A stretch of 64,000 nt of DNA. Source: Bdellovibrio sp. KM01. Lineage in GTDB: Bacteria > Bdellovibrionota > Bdellovibrionia > Bdellovibrionales > Bdellovibrionaceae. Each line of letters opens with the position of its first letter. The stretch's first letter is position 1. Location: the NCBI RefSeq assembly GCF_013752535.1, contig NZ_CP058348.1, positions 620,001-684,000 of the forward strand, written 5' to 3'. The notes beneath the pieces were generated by a model. It saw only the letters and a list, made by a program, of their open reading frames with translations. It was not told the origin of the DNA and made no database searches. Of this stretch, positions 35,272 through 43,250 are shown one piece after another. Position numbers and translations under genes: made by a program.

Positions 35272-36549
35272 ATGCGCTTGAGTAAATCTTCTGCTTTAGT
35301 CTTGTTGGTATTTCTTGCGGCTTGTGCACATAAGCCCTCTGACAAAGCGGAAAACCTGACCTACGTGGGCTTAGCTGATTCCAAAAATTCATTTGTAAGA
35401 ACGGTTGCGCCGAAAGACGGTAAATGTCCAACGGTGCAGTTTGCAAAAGCTCCTGGCGAAGTTGACGTCTTGCCTATGCAGGAGGCGAAATTCGACTCAA
35501 CAACCGTGTGTGAAGCGAATCTTCCTGAAGGAACAAAAACAGTTATCGTGGGTGAACGTCAGATTTCAATTCCTGAATCGCCAAAACGTATCATCATCTT
35601 TGGTGATACAGGTTGTCGACTGAAAGGAAACTATTTCCAGGATTGCAACAACCCGAACGAATGGCCCTTTGCTCGTATCGTGAAAGCGATCGACAAAGAA
35701 AATGCAGATCTGATCGTTCACGTGGGTGACTATCACTACCGTGAAACCTGCAATGATCCTGTAAAGTGTGCTCCCTTCAAGGATACTTTGGGTTACGGAT
35801 ATCGCGCATGGGAGGCTGATTTCATCGCTCCAGCGACATCTTTGTTGCAAGCAAAACCTTTTGTCTTTATTCGCGGAAATCACGAAGATTGTCAGCGTGC
35901 TCACGAAGGTTTCAGTAAACTGTTAACTCCGCTGGGTGAAAATTCCTGTCCTCAATTCCAAGAAACTCGTTACACAAGTTTCGGGAATATGTTGATGGTG
36001 AATTTTGATAACGCCACTTTGTCAGATCAGAAATTGGATCCGAAAAGTCCTGAGATGGCAGTATGGCGTGCGCACTATCGTAAGATGGTGAACACGATCA
36101 ATTCTCGTCCTGAAACTGAAGTGTGGTTGATGGTGCATCGTCCGATCTGGGGCTTGGCTCCGAATTGGAATGGACCTGCAGCTGTTTTACCGGTGAATTT
36201 GAACATGCAAACTCTGACAAAAGAAATGCCTTTACCTAAAAAGGTGAAATTTGTTTTTGCGGGTCACATTCATAACACGCAGATTTCAACAGGAAATCAT
36301 CCTGTTCATGTTGTCATGGGAGAGGGCGGAACAGCTCTTGATTATTACGATGCTGCGACTCGCAGGCTTATTCCTGCGGGCTTCACGGTGCTTCCTTCCA
36401 ATCATGGATACATGGTTTTGGACAAAGATGCGCAAGGGAAATGGATCGGCACGGTCAAGGGATACGAAGGACAAACGAATTTCGTTTGTTCGCTAGAGGA
36501 TCCTAAAATGCCGTGTGATGCTCCAGTAAAGAGCGAAGTGAAAAAATAG
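35272..36549 (+). CDS. Calcineurin-like metallophosphoesterase lipoprotein
   Basis: A 425-residue lipoprotein (lipobox LAAC, Cys18) with an N-terminal domain of about 95 residues followed by a purple-acid-phosphatase-like metallophosphoesterase: FGDTGC, VHVGDYHYRE, RGNHEDC, MVHRPIW and FAGHIHNTQ are the metal-binding motifs. Predicted to hydrolyse phosphoesters at the cell envelope, perhaps to free phosphate from prey nucleotides (inference). AAGGGA lies before the ATG. A terminator follows. Confidence 0.85.
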   Translation: MRLSKSSALVLLVFLAACAHKPSDKAENLTYVGLADSKNSFVRTVAPKDGKCPTVQFAKAPGEVDVLPMQEAKFDSTTVCEANLPEGTKTVIVGERQISIPESPKRIIIFGDTGCRLKGNYFQDCNNPNEWPFARIVKAIDKENADLIVHVGDYHYRETCNDPVKCAPFKDTLGYGYRAWEADFIAPATSLLQAKPFVFIRGNHEDCQRAHEGFSKLLTPLGENSCPQFQETRYTSFGNMLMVNFDNATLSDQKLDPKSPEMAVWRAHYRKMVNTINSRPETEVWLMVHRPIWGLAPNWNGPAAVLPVNLNMQTLTKEMPLPKKVKFVFAGHIHNTQISTGNHPVHVVMGEGGTALDYYDAATRRLIPAGFTVLPSNHGYMVLDKDAQGKWIGTVKGYEGQTNFVCSLEDPKMPCDAPVKSEVKK

Positions 36550-36557
36550 TTTCCAGC

Positions 36558-36585
36558 AAAGGCCTCCACCACGGAGGCCTTTTTA
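36558..36585 (+). terminator. Terminator
   Basis: AAAGGCCTCC pairs with GGAGGCCTTTTT around ACCAC. Confidence 0.87.
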
Positions 36586-36636
36586 TTTTCGATAAAGCCC
36601 GTGACTGACTAAAGTCGGGCGTGAGATCCTTAAGCC

Positions 36637-37185
36637 ATGAAGCATCTCGAAGAAAAAACTCTCTCATCGAAACGTATATTCCAGGGCCGATTTTTAAAAG
36701 TTGAGCAGGACCAAGTGCAGGCTCCCGATGGGAAGATTTATCATCGCGAGTACATTATTCATCCCGGCGCGGCCATGATGATTCCAATGTTGCCGAATGG
36801 GAACGTGATTATGGTTCATCAATATCGCCATGCTGTGAAGCAGGTGATGTTGGAGTTCCCTGCGGGCAAACGCGATAAGGGCGAGGACAGTTTAGTCACT
36901 GCCAAGCGCGAACTTATCGAAGAAACTGGATATTCTGCAAACGAGTGGAAATTTTTAACACCGATTCATCCAGTCATTGGGTATTCTAACGAGCAGATCG
37001 ATCTGTATTTGGCAAAGGACCTTAGCAAGACTGAGCAACGTCTGGATCATGGTGAATTTTTGGAAGTGGTGGAAGTTGCTCCCAAGGATCTGATGTTGCT
37101 TATTCAGCAGGGTAAATTAACCGATGTGAAAACCCAGATAGGCGCCTTTTGGCTTGATAAAATTCTGCGCGAGGAGTGGAATTGA
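36637..37185 (+). CDS. Nudix hydrolase, ADP-ribose pyrophosphatase-like
   Basis: A 182-residue enzyme with a complete Nudix box GKRDKGEDSLVTAKRELIEETGY (written G-x5-E-x7-REL-I-EETG), preceded by HPGAAMMIPML and QYRHAVKQVMLEFPAG, which match the ADP-ribose pyrophosphatase (NudF) group. It probably cleaves ADP-ribose or related nucleotide sugars in the cytoplasm. No ribosome site; GATCCT stands six bases before the ATG, so it is a weaker member of the leaderless set. acnA follows after 16 bases. Confidence 0.87.
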   Translation: MKHLEEKTLSSKRIFQGRFLKVEQDQVQAPDGKIYHREYIIHPGAAMMIPMLPNGNVIMVHQYRHAVKQVMLEFPAGKRDKGEDSLVTAKRELIEETGYSANEWKFLTPIHPVIGYSNEQIDLYLAKDLSKTEQRLDHGEFLEVVEVAPKDLMLLIQQGKLTDVKTQIGAFWLDKILREEWN

Positions 37186-37201
37186 GAGGGAGGATCCCCT
37201 C

Positions 37202-39880
37202 ATGTTGGTACAGTCAAAAGACAGCTTCAAAACTAAAGACAAACTTAAAGTCGGTGCGAAAGAATACACGATCTTCAATCTGAAAAAGATTTCGCACCCG
37301 AATCTAAAACGCCTGCCGAACTCGCTGCGAGTTCTTTTGGAAAATCTTCTGCGTCACGAAGACGGTGTGCATGTCACGAAAGAAGATATCGATTCACTTC
37401 TTAGCCTTAACAAAGAATCTTTGTCGCGAGAAATTTCATTTTTCCCGGCGCGTGTATTAATGCAAGACTTCACTGGTGTTCCTGCCGTGGTGGACTTGGC
37501 AGCGATGCGTGATGCGATGAAATCTTTGGGTGGTGATCCGACGAAAATCAATCCCCTGGTTCCAGTGGATCTGGTGATTGACCACTCAGTGATGGTCGAT
37601 TCCTTTGGGACGCCTTCGAGCTTTCAAGAAAACGTGAACATGGAATTTCAGCGCAATCACGAACGCTATGTGTTCTTGAAGTGGGGTCAGCGTGCTTTCC
37701 AAAACTTCCGTGTGGTTCCTCCAGGGACAGGTATTTGCCATCAGGTGAATCTGGAATACTTGGGTAAGACGATCTGGAATGCAAAAGGCCAACATGGCGA
37801 ATACGCTTTCCCCGATACGCTGGTGGGAACTGATTCCCATACGACGATGGTAAATGGTTTGGCAGCTCTGGGTTGGGGTGTTGGTGGTATCGAGGCCGAA
37901 GCCGTGATGCTGGGGCAGCCTTTAAGTATGTTGATTCCTGAAGTGATTGGTTTCCGTTTGGAAGGAAAACTAAAAGAGGGCACGACCGCAACGGACCTGG
38001 TTCTAACGGTCACTCAAATGCTTCGTAAAAAAGGCGTTGTCGGTAAGTTTGTTGAATTCTATGGCCCAGGCTTGGAAGGTCTGTCATTGGCAGACCGTGC
38101 GACGATCGCGAATATGGCGCCCGAATATGGTGCGACTTGTGGTTTCTTCCCCATCGACGAAGAGACGATGAAGTACTTGCGAATTTCGGGTCGTGACGAT
38201 GAAACGATCGCTTTGGTGGAAGCTTATGCCAAAGAAACAGGAATGTGGCGTACAAGTGACGACGAGCATTTCTTCTTCCACGATACTTTGAAGTTAAATA
38301 TGTCCGAAGTGGTGCCTTCGTTGGCGGGGCCTAAGCGTCCTCAAGATCGCGTGTTGCTGGATAAAGCGGCCAGTGATTTCAGTGCACAGCTGACTTCCGG
38401 TTTCAGTGTCGCAGCTGATAAATCCTCGAAAGACAAATTCGCGGCCGACGTTGAAGGCCAGAATTATAAATTAGGTCACGGGGACGTGGTTATTGCTGCA
38501 ATCACCAGCTGTACGAATACTTCCAATCCATCTGTTATGATGGGGGCGGGCCTGGTTGCGAAGAAAGCTGCCGAAAAAGGCTTGAAAGTTAAACCTTGGG
38601 TGAAAACTTCTTTGGCTCCAGGTTCCCAAGTCGTGACTGACTATCTTGAGAATTCTGGATTGCAAAAGTATCTGGATCATTTGGGCTTTAACCTTGTTGG
38701 CTATGGTTGCACGACTTGTATCGGTAACTCAGGTCCACTTCCAGAACACATCGCGCATGCGGTGGAAAAAGGTAATCTGGTTGTGGCTTCGGTGCTTTCA
38801 GGGAATCGTAATTTCGAGGGTCGTATCAATCCTCATGTGAAAGCAAACTATCTGGCATCTCCGATGCTGGTCGTGGCGTATGCTTTGGCGGGAACGATGC
38901 AATTGGATGTTATGAAAGATCCAATTGGTGAAGACACTCAAGGGAAGCCGGTGTTCTTGAAAGATATCTGGCCAACCAATAAAGAAGTCTACGATATCGT
39001 CAATCAAACGGTTGAAACGAAAATGTTTAAAAACCGTTACGGCAATGTGTTCGCGGGAACTGAAGACTGGCAAAAAATCCAGACAGTGCCATCGCAAACA
39101 TATGCGTGGGATGAAAGTACTTATATCAAAAACCCTCCGTACTTTGCCGGCATGAAGAAAACGCCAGAGAAATTATCTGACGTTAAGGGCGCAAGAGTTC
39201 TGGCGATCCTTGGGGATTCCATCACAACAGATCATATCTCTCCAGCAGGAAGCTTTAAAAAAGATTCTCCGGCCGGAAAGTATCTGATCAGCAAAGGTGT
39301 GCAACCGGTGGATTTCAATTCCTATGGTTCGCGTCGTGGAAATGATGAAGTGATGGTGCGCGGAACATTTGCCAACATCCGCATCAAAAATGAAATGCTT
39401 CAGGGTGTGGAAGGCGGAATGACCAAATACGTTCCGTCAGGCGAGCAGATGTCGATCTTTGATGCTGCCGTAAAATATCAAGCTGACAAAACTCCATTGG
39501 TGGTTGTGGCTGGTAAAGAGTACGGAACAGGATCTTCGCGTGACTGGGCAGCCAAAGGAACGACGCTTTTGGGTATTCGCGTGGTGATTGCTGAAAGTTT
39601 CGAACGTATCCACAGATCCAACTTGGTGGGCATGGGTGTCTTGCCTTTACAATTCCATCCGGGAATGGATCGAAAAACATTGCAACTGGATGGCTCTGAA
39701 GTTTTGGATATTGTGGGTATTGAAACCATGAAACCTCAACAGGATATTACGGTGCGAATCACTCGCTCAAACGGTAAAACTGAAGAGGTGAAAGTGAAGT
39801 CCCGTGTCGATACAGCTGTGGAATTGGAATACTTGAAAAACGGCGGTATCTTGCACTACGTTCTTAGAAAGCTAATGTAG
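37202..39880 (+). CDS. acnA: Aconitate hydratase A
   Basis: An 892-residue TCA-cycle enzyme interconverting citrate and isocitrate. Iron-sulfur ligands are in SCTNTSNPSVM and GCTTCIGNSG. Other blocks: GTDSHTTMVNGLAALGWGVGGIEAE, GDSITTDHISPAG and the swivel-domain EYGTGSSRDWAAKG. The ATG at 37202 follows GGGAGG and is preferred to the in-frame ATG at 37154 inside the Nudix gene. Normal length for AcnA. Confidence 0.95.
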   Translation: MLVQSKDSFKTKDKLKVGAKEYTIFNLKKISHPNLKRLPNSLRVLLENLLRHEDGVHVTKEDIDSLLSLNKESLSREISFFPARVLMQDFTGVPAVVDLAAMRDAMKSLGGDPTKINPLVPVDLVIDHSVMVDSFGTPSSFQENVNMEFQRNHERYVFLKWGQRAFQNFRVVPPGTGICHQVNLEYLGKTIWNAKGQHGEYAFPDTLVGTDSHTTMVNGLAALGWGVGGIEAEAVMLGQPLSMLIPEVIGFRLEGKLKEGTTATDLVLTVTQMLRKKGVVGKFVEFYGPGLEGLSLADRATIANMAPEYGATCGFFPIDEETMKYLRISGRDDETIALVEAYAKETGMWRTSDDEHFFFHDTLKLNMSEVVPSLAGPKRPQDRVLLDKAASDFSAQLTSGFSVAADKSSKDKFAADVEGQNYKLGHGDVVIAAITSCTNTSNPSVMMGAGLVAKKAAEKGLKVKPWVKTSLAPGSQVVTDYLENSGLQKYLDHLGFNLVGYGCTTCIGNSGPLPEHIAHAVEKGNLVVASVLSGNRNFEGRINPHVKANYLASPMLVVAYALAGTMQLDVMKDPIGEDTQGKPVFLKDIWPTNKEVYDIVNQTVETKMFKNRYGNVFAGTEDWQKIQTVPSQTYAWDESTYIKNPPYFAGMKKTPEKLSDVKGARVLAILGDSITTDHISPAGSFKKDSPAGKYLISKGVQPVDFNSYGSRRGNDEVMVRGTFANIRIKNEMLQGVEGGMTKYVPSGEQMSIFDAAVKYQADKTPLVVVAGKEYGTGSSRDWAAKGTTLLGIRVVIAESFERIHRSNLVGMGVLPLQFHPGMDRKTLQLDGSEVLDIVGIETMKPQQDITVRITRSNGKTEEVKVKSRVDTAVELEYLKNGGILHYVLRKLM

Positions 39881-39902
39881 TTTTCGGTTTTTTGTACAAG
39901 TT

Positions 39903-39948
39903 CTGGACAGGCATTTATATTTTTTAAATTCCTGTCCAGTTTTTATTT
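39903..39948 (+). terminator. Terminator after acnA
   Basis: CTGGACAGG (39903-39911) pairs perfectly with CCTGTCCAG (39931-39939), followed by TTTTTATTTT. Confidence 0.87.
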
Positions 39949-39999
39949 TGTGAGCCCTGGGGTTATCAGAGACAATAAAGTTGTAAACGGAGTTACAGC

Positions 40000-40473
40000 T
40001 TGAAAGCATTTTTGATCTTCATAAATACATTCGTTCTATCTCAAACAGCTCTAGCTAAAATGCCTTTGAATGAACTGGACAGCCTTAAGCAAATTGTTAT
40101 CGCTGCTCGAGTGGCTATAAACGATTCTGGCAATCCCGCGATAAAAAAATGCAACATAAAAACTGAAGGCTTGGAAGAGAAGCTGCAGCACGCGAAAGAC
40201 AACGCGAAAAAAAGCTGGAGCAAACAAACCGTCGGAAAATCTGATATCGCCTTGTTAAGTAAAGCGATTCACAACTGTTCGAATCGAGTAACCTGCGAAG
40301 TGTATGATAGCTTTATCACATCTGTTAAGGTTGCTCCGGAAATCGAGAAACAGGTGGAGCCACTTAAAATAGTTTTAGATAAGAATCTAATGGATCTAAA
40401 ACCAGAAGCTTACAAAGCTGCATTAAAAACTGTTAAGAATCCATGCGCTCTTTTGAAAGCGATCAGTAAATAG
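40000..40473 (+). CDS. Secreted hypothetical protein
   Basis: A 157-residue protein with a signal peptide (MKAFLIFINTFVLSQTALA) and a helical, Lys-rich mature part with four cysteines (KKCNIK, HNCSNRVTCEV, NPCALL). It starts with TTG at 40000 behind CGGAG. No family recognised. It is probably periplasmic. Confidence 0.68.
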   Translation: MKAFLIFINTFVLSQTALAKMPLNELDSLKQIVIAARVAINDSGNPAIKKCNIKTEGLEEKLQHAKDNAKKSWSKQTVGKSDIALLSKAIHNCSNRVTCEVYDSFITSVKVAPEIEKQVEPLKIVLDKNLMDLKPEAYKAALKTVKNPCALLKAISK

Positions 40474-40516
40474 TTCTCATAAACTATTTGGTGTTTTAGA
40501 AGAATCGATTCCGCGG

Positions 40517-40528
40517 TATACTTAAGAA
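40517..40528 (+). promoter_or_regulatory. Leaderless -10 element
   Basis: TATACT (40517-40522), six bases, ATG at 40529. The hexamer is identical to that of murE and has the same spacing. TTTTAG 17 bases upstream is a poor -35. Confidence 0.55.
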
Positions 40529-40777
40529 ATGTATATCGTACCACCTCCTCATCCACTTCTTCCTGCCAGTGCCAAACAAAACCGTCGCAAGCGACTTTTG
40601 GTTCGTATTTTTTCTTTGCTATCATTTATTTTTTTGGGACTTTTTGTTTATCAGTCCGCGACTGATTCAAGTCTTATCTCTGCAATCTATGTGGCGGGAT
40701 TTATTCTTTCCCTGGTGCTCGCAGATATTTTTCGTCTGCCATCTGTTTCTCCCAATCAAAGTGAAAATGGAATCTAG
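40529..40777 (+). CDS. Small membrane protein, two helices
   Basis: An 82-residue protein with a Pro-rich start (MYIVPPPHPLLP), a basic segment (KQNRRKRLL) and two membrane helices (about residues 26-42 and 49-66). There is no ribosome site but a leaderless-type -10. It is the first of three tiny membrane-protein genes in a row. Function unknown. Confidence 0.6.
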   Translation: MYIVPPPHPLLPASAKQNRRKRLLVRIFSLLSFIFLGLFVYQSATDSSLISAIYVAGFILSLVLADIFRLPSVSPNQSENGI

Positions 40778-40849
40778 GGAATGGGATGTAAGTCCTGCGT
40801 AAACAGTTTGATGTTTTAAAGTATACTAAATTTGATATATCCTCAGAAT

Positions 40850-41053
40850 ATGCCAGCACGTAACCGACCGGGGAGTTTTGAGATTTGGATCATGTCGTCA
40901 GCTTTTTTTGCGAGCTGTTATTGCGGATTCATGTTCTTTTGGAGTGTGATTGATGCCTTTGATTCGACCGCGACTATGTACGGGATTGGAGTCATGATTT
41001 CCTCTTATATCGGAGTTAAAGTTGCTGGTCCGAAACGTCCTAGAGTAGACTGA
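40850..41053 (+). CDS. Small membrane protein, two helices
   Basis: A 67-residue protein, MPARNRPGSFEIWIMSS..., with two hydrophobic segments (about residues 12-33 and 40-57) and a basic tail (GPKRPRVD). The start is uncertain. The ATG at 40850 has TATCCT six bases upstream. A better -10 (TATACT, 40822-40827) lies further up and could serve an in-frame TTG at 40832. No ribosome site in either case. Confidence 0.5.
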   Translation: MPARNRPGSFEIWIMSSAFFASCYCGFMFFWSVIDAFDSTATMYGIGVMISSYIGVKVAGPKRPRVD

Positions 41054-41057
41054 TTCC
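41046..41057 (+). promoter_or_regulatory. Leaderless -10 element
   Basis: TAGACT (41046-41051), six bases, ATG at 41058. TTGCTG at 41022-41027, 18 bases upstream, fits a -35. The element overlaps the last codons of the preceding gene. Confidence 0.55.
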
Positions 41058-41357
41058 ATGCAAACAGAACGTCAGATTTTAGTGCGTGAGCTTATTTGGA
41101 CATTTGTTCTTGTTATTTTTAATCCCTTTAATTTGATTGCCTTATACAGTCACTACACCGGAAAAAGATTCTTAGGCGTGGAGCACGCCCAAAGCGGCGA
41201 TGTGATGAAAGCCTACGTTCTGCCGACACTGATTTACGCCATCGTCTGGTTGATCCTGAAAAAATGGAAGCGCTGGAGCTACTGGAATCTGTACTTCTTT
41301 TCTTTCTTGGGTGCGATAGCGATCTATTTCGTTCTGTTCACCTATTTCCTGAAATAG
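41058..41357 (+). CDS. Small membrane protein, three helices
   Basis: A 99-residue integral membrane protein: helices at about 11-31 (LIWTFVLVIFNPFNLIALY), 51-66 and 75-97, with Lys/Arg/Trp-rich loops (KKWKRWSYW). No family recognised. It begins four bases after the previous stop and has its own leaderless-type -10. Confidence 0.62.
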   Translation: MQTERQILVRELIWTFVLVIFNPFNLIALYSHYTGKRFLGVEHAQSGDVMKAYVLPTLIYAIVWLILKKWKRWSYWNLYFFSFLGAIAIYFVLFTYFLK

Positions 41358-41420
41358 GCCCTGATGGCTGCACCTCTTTCTCATCGGCAGTGGGCGGGCG
41401 GGAGAGGCCTCTGTCCGATA

Positions 41421-41456
41421 TTGACCCGGTAGTGGTATCGGTCATAGGCTTTCGTT
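41421..41456 (+). promoter_or_regulatory. Leaderless promoter of the cupin gene
   Basis: TTGACC (41421-41426), 18 bases, TAGGCT (41445-41450), six bases, ATG at 41457. This is the best -35 of the leaderless set. Confidence 0.6.
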
Positions 41457-41831
41457 ATGAAGCTTCAGAGAAGATCCCAGCAACAACACCAGCAATTGAA
41501 ATCTCAAAAAACCGGCGAAGACTATTCTTTATCGAACGTGATTTCGGATGCTTTGCACTCGGATGACATCTTTCTGTCCCACGAAATCATCCGTCCCAAT
41601 TCGCGCTCCTCGGCGCCACATTATCATACCGACACCAACGAAATTATTTATGTTCTTAACGGCACCTTGAAAGCGGTCGAAGGGAATGAAGAGATCTTGG
41701 TAGAACAGGGCGATTCCATCATGTTCGAGCGCCAATCAGGCCTTCACCACTTCTTAAGAAACGATTCGACATGGGAAGCACATGTTCTAGTCATTCGCAG
41801 GAAAATGACAGCTTCCGACGTCGTATTTTAG
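41457..41831 (+). CDS. Cupin-domain protein
   Basis: A 124-residue single-domain cupin. Motif 1 is HYHTDTNEIIYVLNGTLKAVEG (metal ligands H-x-H-x4-E), motif 2 is GDSIMFERQSGLHHFLRN. The N-terminal part is Gln-rich (RRSQQQHQQLKSQ). It could bind a metal and a small ligand; substrate unknown. No ribosome site, leaderless promoter instead. Its stop overlaps the 3' end of the RAYT remnant on the other strand. Confidence 0.8.
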   Translation: MKLQRRSQQQHQQLKSQKTGEDYSLSNVISDALHSDDIFLSHEIIRPNSRSSAPHYHTDTNEIIYVLNGTLKAVEGNEEILVEQGDSIMFERQSGLHHFLRNDSTWEAHVLVIRRKMTASDVVF

Positions 41832-42088
41832 CCGCACACTAACATATGAACGTGATCCGTCTGCACTGAAAACTGTTCCACCTTCACATAGAATTTTACT
41901 GAATATCGTTTTAATAGAAGATTCATCAGTGAAAAACTCCGCGAACTGCGCAGTCCACCTTTCACAGCGGTTTTATTGACCTTGAAAACCAAATGCATGG
42001 GATCTTTGTGTGAAATCGGTCTGGCCCCGCGGCCCCCGGAAGAACGACGAAGAATTCCGCCGTGAATTGACCCATACCCCTTTTCCAA
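41828..42088 (-). pseudogene. Truncated RAYT (REP-associated, Y1_Tnp) transposase
   Basis: The 86-residue frame contains RGARPISHKDPMHLVFKVNK, RSFSLMNLLLKRYSVKFYVKVEQFSV and DHVHMLV. This is the N-terminal half of a Transposase_17/RAYT protein up to and including the HUH metal site (H-V-H). A stop follows at once, and the C-terminal half with the catalytic tyrosine is missing. Such enzymes move REP palindromes in trans. It is a remnant, but it shows that the system was present in this genome. The 3' side has been replaced by the cupin gene. Confidence 0.8.
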
Positions 42089-42107
42089 TAGAAGAGTGCA
42101 AAAGGGG
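42077..42107. repeat. Inverted repeat at the 5' side of the RAYT remnant
   Basis: CCCCTTTT (42077-42084) and AAAAGGGG (42100-42107) form a perfect 8-bp stem with a 15-base loop. It covers the first codons of the RAYT frame and may be what is left of its end structure. Confidence 0.4.
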
Positions 42108-42182
42108 GACTTGGTTAGGCGGAAGTAAAACTGAAACAGATTCTTTAGCAGTCAGGAAAGCGAATCGAGTTCCTGTATTGAT

Positions 42183-42200
42183 TAGGACTAGGACTAGGAC
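42183..42200. repeat. Tandem hexamer repeat, TAGGAC x 3
   Basis: Three perfect tandem copies of TAGGAC. The last copy lies at the -35 distance (17 bases) from the -10 of the next gene, so a change in copy number would alter the promoter. Confidence 0.6.
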
Positions 42201-42217
42201 GGAACGGAAAATAGCAG

Positions 42218-42229
42218 TATGCTTTTTAG
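42218..42229 (+). promoter_or_regulatory. Leaderless -10 element
   Basis: TATGCT (42218-42223), six bases, ATG at 42230. It uses the same hexamer as the esterase promoter at 12257-12262. Confidence 0.55.
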
Positions 42230-42754
42230 ATGGATCAGATTTTAAAAGTAATTCACGATGCGCTTGGAATTAATGAAACGCATCTGCTCACAAATAAGCT
42301 TCGTATGCATTTGCAACCGCCATTGGAAAAGCTCCAAGTTGTCGATGTTGATTGTGGGGGAAGGCCCTTTATTCTAATTCATTCGGCAGCCAAGGCTTGG
42401 CTTGAGATGAAAAATGCAGCGGCGCTTGAAGGCATCGAGCTTTTGCCATTCTCTGGATTTCGTTCTTATGTTTATCAAAAAAATTTAATTGAGCAGCGTT
42501 TAAAAGAGGGCAGAGAACTGGAAAACATTCTGACCCACGTGGCAATTCCAGGATTCAGTGAGCATCATTCCGGCAGAGCGATTGATATTCACGAGCCAGG
42601 CAAACCTTCGCTGGAAGAAGCGTTTGAACTAAGTGAATCCTTTAAATGGCTTCAGAAAAATGCTTCTAGATTCAATTTTCGAATGAGCTATCCTAAAGAT
42701 AATCCTCACGGAATCATCTATGAACCCTGGCATTGGTTTTATACAGGTTCTTAA
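42230..42754 (+). CDS. M15 family D,D-/L,D-carboxypeptidase (VanY-like)
   Basis: A 174-residue zinc peptidase. Motif S-x-H-x2-G-x-A-x-D is present (SEHHSGRAIDI, His112 and Asp119), with the catalytic Glu and third ligand in EPWHWFY (Glu165, His168). FSGFRSYVYQ is the usual substrate-cleft block. It trims terminal D-alanine or similar from peptidoglycan peptides. No signal peptide is visible, which is unusual for a wall enzyme; it may act in the cytoplasm on recycled peptides, or leave by another route. Confidence 0.85.
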   Translation: MDQILKVIHDALGINETHLLTNKLRMHLQPPLEKLQVVDVDCGGRPFILIHSAAKAWLEMKNAAALEGIELLPFSGFRSYVYQKNLIEQRLKEGRELENILTHVAIPGFSEHHSGRAIDIHEPGKPSLEEAFELSESFKWLQKNASRFNFRMSYPKDNPHGIIYEPWHWFYTGS

Positions 42755-42809
42755 GCAAGAGCCGCAGCGTCAGTAGACGGCAAAAATCAACGAACGCAGA
42801 GGTGTCGAG

Positions 42810-43250
42810 CTATTGTAGCGTCGCCAGAGCATTCGCAAGTTGGGTCATGCGGGCGGCTGTTTGGTTTTTTAGACCAATGCAGGTGCCCTGGACATAGCGA
42901 TTTCCTTGATACAGCTGAATATTCGCGCGGGGGCAGGTTTGCACGTTTGAGCCCTTTAAAGAGGCGATCTCGCGAGTCTGTGTGCTGAGGAATGAAAAAT
43001 TCATATCAGTCATGGTGCCGATGGTGGGTGAACCACCTTTGGTCACCGCATAGAATTTTCCGCGTTGATCTTGCCATACCGTAAAATGAGATTTCTGCTG
43101 ACCAAAGACAACCACCACTCGGAAGCCGTTAAAGGACGCCGCTTTTTTGGGTGAAGCTTTCGGGGGCGCAGTTCTGCGCTGAACAGCCTTTTGGGGAGCA
43201 GACCAAGCCAATGCCGGAATCAAAACCAAAAGAGAGATAAGGTATTTCAT
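42810..43250 (-). CDS. Secreted hypothetical protein
   Basis: A 146-residue protein with a signal peptide (MKYLISLLVLIPALAWSAPQ), a basic Pro/Lys/Ala stretch (RRTAPPKASPKKAA) and a beta-rich domain (FRVVVVFGQQKSHFTVW...) with one Cys pair (QTCPRANIQL, VQGTCIGL). Its ATG abuts the stop of the gene at 43250-44248, so they form an operon. No family recognised. Confidence 0.68.
   Translation of the reverse strand: MKYLISLLVLIPALAWSAPQKAVQRRTAPPKASPKKAASFNGFRVVVVFGQQKSHFTVWQDQRGKFYAVTKGGSPTIGTMTDMNFSFLSTQTREIASLKGSNVQTCPRANIQLYQGNRYVQGTCIGLKNQTAARMTQLANALATLQ

Noticed and set aside
42010..42273. Plus-strand frame opposite the RAYT remnant
   Set aside because: The minus-strand frame matches a known transposase family; this one matches nothing.
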